Assembly (NCBI GenBank): GCA_050014395.1
Contig: JBEKDK010000059.1
Location: 1-18,556, forward strand
Direction: 5' to 3'
Length of the DNA stretch: 18,556 nucleotides
Origin: DASPOJ01 sp050014395
GTDB lineage: Bacteria > Acidobacteriota > Terriglobia > Acidiferrales > UBA7541
The notes under the pieces were generated by a model that saw nothing but the letters and a program-made list of their open reading frames with translations, was not told the DNA's origin and did not search any database. A program made the translations under genes and the position numbers. Positions 7,894-13,747 of this stretch are shown piece by piece. Positions within the stretch are counted from its first letter, which is position 1; the number at the start of each line of letters is the position of its first letter.

Positions 7894-8376
7894 ATGACGC
7901 TACCAGATCTGCTTAACGAACTTGCCATCGCGCCGATCGAAAAACGGGCCATCACCAATTTGAACACGCTGAACGAGGCCTACGATTACGGCAGCGCGTT
8001 CGCCCGAGGCATGCGCATCGAGCTGGGCAAGTTCGTGATTCTGCTGATTTCAGGCACGGCGAGCATCGATGAGCAGGGCAAGACCGTGCACGTGGGTGAC
8101 TTTCGCGCGCAGACACAGCGCACGTTTGAGAACATCACCGCTCTGCTTGCGTCGGAGGGCGCGACGTGGAAGGACGTGGTCCGAACCACTTGCTATCTTC
8201 GGGATATCGAACGCGATTACAAAGCGTTCAACGAAGAGCGGGCCGCGTTTTATGCGCGGCAAGGATTGAATCCGCTGCCGGCCTCCACCGGCATTCAAGC
8301 GATTCTTTGCCGGCCGGAATTGCTCGTCGAGATTGAAGCCATCGCGATGTTTCGGCGCGAAGCGGTGAAGGCGTAG
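7894..8376 (+). CDS. RidA/YjgF/UK114 family protein lacking the catalytic arginine
   Basis: The 160-residue product is longer than typical RidA (~128) because of an N-terminal extension of roughly 20-30 residues. The family core is clear: 'GKFVILLISGTASIDEQGK', 'DFRAQTQRTFENITALLASEGATWKDVV' and 'LLVEIEAIAMF' at the end. In E. coli RidA the imine-deaminating site includes Arg105 in the 'PAR' motif. The equivalent here is PASTGI (129-134), with Ser131 in the arginine position, while the terminal glutamate (E147) is kept. Canonical enamine/imine deaminase activity is therefore doubtful, and a ligand-binding or other RidA-subgroup role is more likely. A related fold occurs in chorismatases, which is of interest beside a DAHP synthase, but that link is speculative. 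There is no signal peptide, so it is cytosolic, unlike its neighbours. The next gene starts 2 nt after its stop. Confidence 0.88.
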   Translation: MTLPDLLNELAIAPIEKRAITNLNTLNEAYDYGSAFARGMRIELGKFVILLISGTASIDEQGKTVHVGDFRAQTQRTFENITALLASEGATWKDVVRTTCYLRDIERDYKAFNEERAAFYARQGLNPLPASTGIQAILCRPELLVEIEAIAMFRREAVKA

Positions 8377-8378
8377 CC

Positions 8379-10322
8379 ATGCGGTACGCGGCGCTTATCT
8401 CGATCGCGGCGCTGCTGGCGTGCGCAGCGGCGGCGCCGGCTCATGGTCAGACGCCGGCGCCTGCGTCCGCGCCGGCACCGGCGTCCGCGCCAGCTGCAGC
8501 GGCAGCGCCAGCGACCGTGCTCGCACAAGCCGCGCAGCCGTGTTCGTGCGGGAGCAATCCAGCCGGCCGACCCGCGACGCGCAGCCTGAAGCCATACGCC
8601 GGCGCGCCGGACGATATGCGTCCCTATGCAAAATTCACCGATCCCTACTACGCGTATTACAACGATTTGATCGAATACAACGGCGCCGCGCGCGATGTAC
8701 CCGATCCAGATCTCAAAGACCTGAGCGAAATTCGCATCGGCTTCATCGGCCCGCTCTTCAATCATCCCGATCAAGAACTTGGCAATCGCATGTTGCATGG
8801 GGCGCAACTTGCGATCGACGAAGCGAATGCCGCGGGCGGATATTGCGGCAAACCATTTCGGCTGATGCTGCACAACGACTCGGCCACTTGGGGCGCGTCC
8901 AGCAATGAAGTGGTGAAAATGGTGTACGACGAAAACGTTTGGGCAATTTTCGGATCGATCAGCAGCGACACGACGCACATTGCGTTGCGCCTCGCCTTGA
9001 AGGCTGAGACGCCCATCGTGAACAGCGCCTCCACCGATCCCACAATTCCTGAAACCATCATCCCGTGGTACTTCACGGATATTCAGGATGACCGGCTGCA
9101 GGGCTACACGCTGGCGCGGCACATTTACACGGAGCTGGGCCTGACGCACATCGCCATTTTGCGCGTGAACGATCGCTATGGGCGCTTCGGCGTGCTGAAA
9201 TTCCGCGACGCTTCGCGGCGGCTGGGGCATCCGGTGGTGATCGAGCAGCAATTCATGCCCGGCGATACAGATTTTCGCAGGCAGCTTCGTGTGATCCAGG
9301 ATTCCGGGGCGGATGGAATCGTATTGTGGACCGATATTCGACCGACTGCGTTGATCTTGCGGCAAATGAAAGAGCTGGGAATGAAGCAGCGCGTGTTCGG
9401 AAGTCACCGAACGATTGGCGATGCACTTTTGACGCTTGCGGGACCGGCTGCCGAGGGCTTTGAGGCGGTCTACCCATACGATCCGACGCAGCACGACCAG
9501 CAGTGGCTGGATTTTGTTGTGCGGTTCGATGCGCAGTACCACGAAAAGCCGGATCATTTCGCGGCGCTTGCTTACGATGCGATGCGCATTTTGTTGCAAT
9601 CGATCTGCCGCGCGGGATTGAACCGCGGCCGGATTCGCGACGCGTTGACTGCCACGGAAAGCTACAAGGGCGTGACTGCGGAAATGGTGTTCGATCCCAA
9701 TTGCAAGAACATTAGCCCAATGTTCCTGGCGACCGTGCACAACGGCGCGATCGCGTACCGGCGCATCACGATGGCGAAGGCGTACGCGCAGGTCGGCGAG
9801 GGCGGAGTGAGTTACTCCGGCCCGGCGACGCCGACAATTGCTTCTGCTTCGGCGACACGGAAGATCGCCGTGTTCGGGCCGGGCGCAGATCAGGCCGTGG
9901 GCTCGCCGCAAATTACGGAACTGCTCGCGAAGTTGGATCGTACCGGGCGGCATTTTTCGCTGATCGCGATTCCCACGGAGCGATCGTGGGGGCAAGCTTC
10001 GACAGCGTTGGTGCAAGCTGTGTATCAGGATCAGGCGCTGGGAGTGATTGCGCTCGATCGGGACTCGAGCCATTTGGCGGAACAAATCGGAGTGAAGGCG
10101 TTTGTGCCGGTGCTTTGCATTTCGTCGGACACGATGCTTACTTCGGCCAACATTCCGTGGGTGTTCCGGCTGCCGGAGGGATCGTCGCTATCCGAAGCCG
10201 TGGACATTTTCACGCAGGCCGCGGAAGCGTCGGGAGCAAACCGCGGGAAGATCCGGGAGTTTTTGGCGTCAGGAAAATCGGTGGATGGAACGCGCTTCGA
10301 ATCAACTGGGGAAATGCGGTGA
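8379..10322 (+). CDS. exported branched-chain amino acid-type periplasmic binding protein with a partial second domain
   Basis: The 647-residue product starts with an export signal. It could be a SPase I substrate cleaved near AHG-Q or, less likely, a lipoprotein at LLAC (Cys15). An Ala/Pro linker (24-52) and a CSCG segment follow. Residues ~115-465 form a complete LivJ/Peripla_BP_6 (type I) binding domain: 'IRIGFIGPLFNHPDQELGNRMLHGAQLAIDEAN', 'AIFGSISSDTTHIALRLA', 'RVNDRYGRFGV', 'AALAYDAMRILLQSI', 'NRGRIRDALTATESYKG'. Residues ~494-647 repeat parts of the same fold: 'GVIALDRDSSHLAEQIG', 'IPWVFRLPEG', 'NRGKIREFLASGKSVDG'. Length is well above the usual ~400. No ABC permease or ATPase gene lies nearby. 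It may serve as a solute sensor or as the binding component of the upstream redox proteins, recalling the binding proteins that accompany PQQ-dependent alcohol dehydrogenases; that is analogy only. Start ATG 8379 is 2 nt after the RidA stop. Confidence 0.85.
   Translation: MRYAALISIAALLACAAAAPAHGQTPAPASAPAPASAPAAAAAPATVLAQAAQPCSCGSNPAGRPATRSLKPYAGAPDDMRPYAKFTDPYYAYYNDLIEYNGAARDVPDPDLKDLSEIRIGFIGPLFNHPDQELGNRMLHGAQLAIDEANAAGGYCGKPFRLMLHNDSATWGASSNEVVKMVYDENVWAIFGSISSDTTHIALRLALKAETPIVNSASTDPTIPETIIPWYFTDIQDDRLQGYTLARHIYTELGLTHIAILRVNDRYGRFGVLKFRDASRRLGHPVVIEQQFMPGDTDFRRQLRVIQDSGADGIVLWTDIRPTALILRQMKELGMKQRVFGSHRTIGDALLTLAGPAAEGFEAVYPYDPTQHDQQWLDFVVRFDAQYHEKPDHFAALAYDAMRILLQSICRAGLNRGRIRDALTATESYKGVTAEMVFDPNCKNISPMFLATVHNGAIAYRRITMAKAYAQVGEGGVSYSGPATPTIASASATRKIAVFGPGADQAVGSPQITELLAKLDRTGRHFSLIAIPTERSWGQASTALVQAVYQDQALGVIALDRDSSHLAEQIGVKAFVPVLCISSDTMLTSANIPWVFRLPEGSSLSEAVDIFTQAAEASGANRGKIREFLASGKSVDGTRFESTGEMR
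8447..8520 (+). repeat. GC-rich Ala/Pro-encoding low-complexity tract with an 18-nt period
   Basis: GCGTCCGCGCC occurs at 8463-8473 and again at 8481-8491, 18 nt apart, inside a stretch coding for repeated A/P/S residues. It forms the flexible linker between the signal sequence and the binding domain of the periplasmic binding protein. Such a tract is prone to in-frame expansion and contraction. Confidence 0.6.
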
Positions 10323-10335
10323 TTGCCGGCCGCCT

Positions 10336-11490
10336 TTAACGGCAGACTGGTTCGCCCGCCGGTGCTATTTCCCTGGCTCGATGAATCAACTCGTGCAACG
10401 TTTCGCAGACCTCATCGATTTCGCTCTCTTGCAATCGATTGAAAAAAGGCAATGCCAAGGAGCGCGCGGCTTCGCGTTCCGTAACTTTGAGATCGGCGCG
10501 CGGCGCGGACAGATCTCGATACGCTGGTTGCAGATGAATCGGCGCGAAATACCGTCCGCAACCGATTCCACGGCGTTCCATTTCCTTCACGATCCAGTCT
10601 CGCTGAAATTGAGCGAAGTGCTCTGATAATCGAACGACGTAAACGAACCAACTGATCTTGCGGCGGGGCGCGGCCAGCGGGGGGAGAACTAGATCGCGAT
10701 TTTCTCTCAGGCGCGCATCGTACTGCGTTGCGATTTGTTCGCGTCGCGGGAGGATCGCGTCGATTCGTTTGAGCTGTTCGATTCCCAACGCACAATTCAT
10801 TTCGGGCAGGCGGTAGTTGTAGCCGATTTCGGAATGCTGGAACCAATCATCGGAATCGGCTCGGCCTTGATTGCGCAGAGCGCGCGCCGTGGCGGCGATT
10901 GCCGGATTCCCGGTGACGATCATTCCGCCTTCGCCCGTCGTGATTTGCTTATTCGGGTAAAAGGCGAACACGCTTGCGTCGCCGCACACGCCCACTTTCC
11001 GGCCATCGTATTCGGCACCGATCGCTTCGCACGCATCTTCGATCACGTACAGACGATGTCGCCGGGCGATCTCAAGAATCTCCGATAAATCCGCGGGGCA
11101 CCCAAACGTGTGGACGATAAGTATGGCCTTTGTTCGCGAGGTGATGGCCGCCTCAATTCGGTGCGGATCGAGATTCAAGGTTTCCGGTTCGATATCGACG
11201 AACACGGGCATCGCGCCTTCGTAGCGGAGCACGTTGGCGACGGCGATGAATGCGAAGGAGGGAACGATCACTTCATCGCCCGCGCCGATTCCGAGCGCGC
11301 GCACGATGAGATGCAGGCCGGCCGTTCCGGAACTCACGCCGATCGCATGTCGGGCGCCGATGTAGGTTGTGATGGCCTGTTCGAATTCTTCAAGCTTCGG
11401 TCCCATGCTGAGGCGCGAACTGCGAAGCACGTCGACGACCGCTGCGATCTCTTCTTCTCGGATATCGGGCGCAGAAAGAGGAATCTTCAT
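10336..11490 (-). CDS. DegT/DnrJ/EryC1/StrS-family PLP-dependent nucleotide-sugar aminotransferase
   Basis: The 384-residue product has the full signature of sugar aminotransferases acting on keto-sugar nucleotides: 'MKIPLSAPDIREEEI' at the N-terminus, 'GVSSGTAGLHLIVRALGIG' (PLP phosphate region), 'VIPSFAFIAVANV'-like strand, EDACEA (151-156, Asp contacting the PLP ring nitrogen), and FYPNKQITTGEGG with Lys181 as the likely PLP lysine. Members in legionaminic acid, bacillosamine and perosamine synthesis transfer an amino group from glutamate to C4 of a 4-keto-6-deoxy sugar, which fits the dehydratase gene in the same run. The ATG at 11490 overlaps the upstream gene's stop (ATGA), which fixes the start; the frame is open ~120 codons further upstream, but that part has no family resemblance. 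It is the last gene of the minus-strand run, ending 13 nt from the converging stop. Exact sugar substrate is inferred. Confidence 0.9.
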   Translation of the reverse strand: MKIPLSAPDIREEEIAAVVDVLRSSRLSMGPKLEEFEQAITTYIGARHAIGVSSGTAGLHLIVRALGIGAGDEVIVPSFAFIAVANVLRYEGAMPVFVDIEPETLNLDPHRIEAAITSRTKAILIVHTFGCPADLSEILEIARRHRLYVIEDACEAIGAEYDGRKVGVCGDASVFAFYPNKQITTGEGGMIVTGNPAIAATARALRNQGRADSDDWFQHSEIGYNYRLPEMNCALGIEQLKRIDAILPRREQIATQYDARLRENRDLVLPPLAAPRRKISWFVYVVRLSEHFAQFQRDWIVKEMERRGIGCGRYFAPIHLQPAYRDLSAPRADLKVTEREAARSLALPFFNRLQESEIDEVCETLHELIHRAREIAPAGEPVCR

Positions 11491-12686
11491 CGCGCGCTCT
11501 TGGCTTTCGCGGCATTCGACGATTGATTCGCCGAGGGATGGAGCTTCAACAAGAGATCCTGGCCCAACGGCACCGTCGTCAATACCTCGACAATTTTCTC
11601 GGAGGCGTGGCCATCGCCGTATGGATTGATCATGCCGTCGAGAGAGCGGCGGAACTGCGGCGACCGCGCAATTTCGATGGAGCTCAGGACGGAAGCTTTG
11701 TTCGCGGCTGCGTCCAATACATTCCTGGCGCGCTCGCGGCCTTGCTGCCTGATGCCGATGTTGACCGTCGGGAGTTGGAAGGACGCCGTTTCCATAATGC
11801 CACTGCTGGAATTCCCGACGAGCATCGCGACGCGCGGCAGCAGGCTCCAATAGGTGACGGCGTCAAGATTTGTGAATATGGCGCCGCGACCGCGAGATGC
11901 CAGGAAAGATTTAGTGCGCTCGATCAGCGCGCGGCTTCCGGCGTCGGCGTTGGGGTAACAAAATAGAAGCTGATCGTCGATCTCGTGAAGCGCCGCAAGT
12001 AATTCGTCGGCTTCTTCGAGCGAGTTCCGGGCGATCGTCACCGGATGATATGCGACGAGGATGCTCGGACACGACAAATCCAAATGCAAAGTGGATTCCA
12101 ATTGCTGGCGCGCAAGAAGCGTTCGCCGCCGAAGATGATCTAATGACGGCGCTCCGGCGCGATGAACGCGCCATTCCTCCTCGCCCATTTCGATCACGCG
12201 TTGGCGGGCGGCCTCGGTGGATGTGAAGTGGATGTGGCTCATCATCGTCAAGGCATTGCGGACGGCATCGTCAATCGCGCCTTCGCTGATTTCTCCGCCC
12301 TCGATGTGCGCGATCGGAATTCGGAGGGCGAGAGCGACGGACGCCGGAGCCAGCATTTCGTATCGATCCGCGATCAGCAGAAGCAGGTCAGGCCGCATAC
12401 GTCCAAATAGATCTGCGAGGCCCAGCGTGGCGATGCCGATCGTTTTGGCCATTCCGACGTCGGTATCGGAGCTGAGCAGGCATTCCACGCGTGCGTCAAT
12501 CGTGAAGCCGTCTTTTTCGATTTCTTGGAACGTGTTGCCAAACTCGGGCGAGAGGTGGGGGCCGAGAGCCACGATTCTGAGATCTACGGAATCTTTGGCA
12601 GACAAATCCCGCAGCGGCCAATACAAATGCGAGTAGTCGGCGCGGGATGACGTGACGACAGCGATAGTCCTTTTCATACGAATCAC
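11487..12686 (-). CDS. NeuC/LegG-type hydrolysing UDP-sugar 2-epimerase
   Basis: NeuC-type enzymes hydrolyse a UDP-N-acetyl-hexosamine while inverting C2, releasing the free mannosamine sugar used for sialic or legionaminic acid synthesis. The ~400-residue product shows the family pattern: 'TIAVVTSSRADYSHL', 'LLIADRYEMLAPASVALALRIP', 'IAHIEGGEISEGAIDDAVRNALTMMSHIHFTST', 'VHRAGAPSLDHL', and 'LVGNSSSGIMETASFQLPTVNIG'. It has the usual two-lobed GT-B-like fold length for the family. GTG 12686 overlaps the preceding stop (GTGA); ATG 12677, three codons on, gives the more typical family N-terminus MKRTIAVVT, and neither has a clear ribosome binding site. It sits between a dehydratase and an aminotransferase, which favours a LegG-like role on a 2,4-diacetamido-trideoxy sugar over plain UDP-GlcNAc. 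That preference is inferred from context. Confidence 0.88.
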   Translation of the reverse strand: MIRMKRTIAVVTSSRADYSHLYWPLRDLSAKDSVDLRIVALGPHLSPEFGNTFQEIEKDGFTIDARVECLLSSDTDVGMAKTIGIATLGLADLFGRMRPDLLLLIADRYEMLAPASVALALRIPIAHIEGGEISEGAIDDAVRNALTMMSHIHFTSTEAARQRVIEMGEEEWRVHRAGAPSLDHLRRRTLLARQQLESTLHLDLSCPSILVAYHPVTIARNSLEEADELLAALHEIDDQLLFCYPNADAGSRALIERTKSFLASRGRGAIFTNLDAVTYWSLLPRVAMLVGNSSSGIMETASFQLPTVNIGIRQQGRERARNVLDAAANKASVLSSIEIARSPQFRRSLDGMINPYGDGHASEKIVEVLTTVPLGQDLLLKLHPSANQSSNAAKAKSAR

Positions 12687-13732
12687 ACGGGATGAGATGC
12701 GGCGTTCTGCCGCAATGCAAGAATTGTTTCGGTGGGTCGGTATTCGGGCACAAGCCGGAGCAGCCGATCGAGCAGGTCCGTCACGTCGCGTCTGTCCACG
12801 GCGTCTTGCAGCTCTGCCATCACGGCATCAAACTTTTCGTTAGGAGGTTGAGGAGTATTGACCAATCGGAGTCGCGCGCCGTTGGTTTCAGCGACCGTCT
12901 CACGATTCGAGAGGAACTCCTCACTCATCTTGTCGCCCGGGCGGAGCCCCGTTATCACAATCGGAATTTCGTTCTTGCGTTTGGCCCCGACGTTATCGAT
13001 CAATTGATGAGCTAAGTCAAGAATGCGCACTGGTTCGCCCAGGTCGGACACAAATATGCCGCCTGGTCCGTCCAGACTCGCGGCCAAAATCAACAGTTCG
13101 ACTGCCTCGGCCATGCCTAGGAAATACCGGGTGACGTCGGGATGCGTGACGGTCACAGGTCCGCCAGCCGCGATTTGCTGGAGGAATTTCGGAACCACGC
13201 TGCCGTGAGACGCGAAAACATTTCCCAGCCGAACGGCCCGCATCGGGCTGCGCGCGGAACTCCATCGCAGCAGCGCGAGTTCGGCCAATCTTTTGGAGGC
13301 GCCCATCACGCTGTGAGGGTTCACGGCTTTGTCCGTCGATACCATCACGAAGGTGGAGACGCCGTGCATTGCGGCCGTTTGCGCTAGGAGGTTGGTCGCG
13401 AGAGCGTTGTTCTGCACGGCCGCGATCGGATTGAACTCCATCAACGGCACGTGTTTGAAGGCTGCGGCGTGAATGACTGCTTCCGGTGCGTGCTCGTCAA
13501 ATATTTCTGAGAGCAGCGCGGCATCGCAAATGTCTCCCAGAATCGAAACGTGGGCCTCGCTACCTGGTAGAGCGCTCAAAGCAAACTCGACCTGGTGAAG
13601 ATTACATTCCGAATGATCCAAGAGGATCAGCGAACGCGGCCGATGCTCGACGATCGCATTCGCGAGCGCAGATCCGATCGAGCCGCCCGCTCCCGTCAAC
13701 AACACGCTGCGATCTATGTAGGGATCGTTCAT
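12683..13732 (-). CDS. CapD/PglF-type UDP-N-acetylglucosamine 4,6-dehydratase, short soluble form
   Basis: This is an extended short-chain dehydrogenase of 349 residues. It has the NAD-binding TGAGGSIG (13-20), 'ILLDHSECNLHQVE', 'IHAAAFKHVPLMEFNP', 'VSTDKAVNPHSVMGASKR' and 'TRYFLGMAEAVELL', all hallmarks of CapD/PglF/WbpM/FlaA1 dehydratases, which form a UDP-4-keto-6-deoxy sugar. At the usual YxxxK position the sequence has Met143-x3-Lys147, the Met variant seen in the PglF/WbpM group, where FlaA1/PseB enzymes have Tyr. The PglF/WbpM enzymes normally carry an N-terminal membrane region and are ~600 residues; this one begins directly at the Rossmann fold, so it is soluble. It starts 15 nt after the TPR-CRTAC1 stop and overlaps the next gene by 4 nt. 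The activity call is strong for the class, moderate for the exact substrate. Confidence 0.88.
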   Translation of the reverse strand: MNDPYIDRSVLLTGAGGSIGSALANAIVEHRPRSLILLDHSECNLHQVEFALSALPGSEAHVSILGDICDAALLSEIFDEHAPEAVIHAAAFKHVPLMEFNPIAAVQNNALATNLLAQTAAMHGVSTFVMVSTDKAVNPHSVMGASKRLAELALLRWSSARSPMRAVRLGNVFASHGSVVPKFLQQIAAGGPVTVTHPDVTRYFLGMAEAVELLILAASLDGPGGIFVSDLGEPVRILDLAHQLIDNVGAKRKNEIPIVITGLRPGDKMSEEFLSNRETVAETNGARLRLVNTPQPPNEKFDAVMAELQDAVDRRDVTDLLDRLLRLVPEYRPTETILALRQNAASHPV

Positions 13733-13747
13733 CGGCGCGTCATCGGC

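Noticed and set aside
8295..10085. A 596-codon open frame on the minus strand opposite the binding-protein gene
   Set aside because: It mirrors a strongly recognisable plus-strand protein, is rich in Arg and His typical of antisense shadow frames, shows no family motifs and begins and ends without operon logic.
10323..10344. Bidirectional terminator between the convergent stops
   Set aside because: TGCCG (10324-10328) and CGGCA (10340-10344) could pair, but the stem is 5 bp with an 11-nt loop and neither side has a T tract; too weak to annotate.
11491..11850. 120-codon upstream extension of the DegT aminotransferase frame
   Set aside because: The extension lies inside the NeuC-type gene in another frame and has no aminotransferase resemblance; the ATGA overlap and the MKIPLSAPDI start typical of the family place the real start at 11490.
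10336..13732. Complete sialic or legionaminic acid cluster
   Set aside because: No NeuB-type synthase, CMP-sugar transferase or acetyltransferase is encoded in the window.
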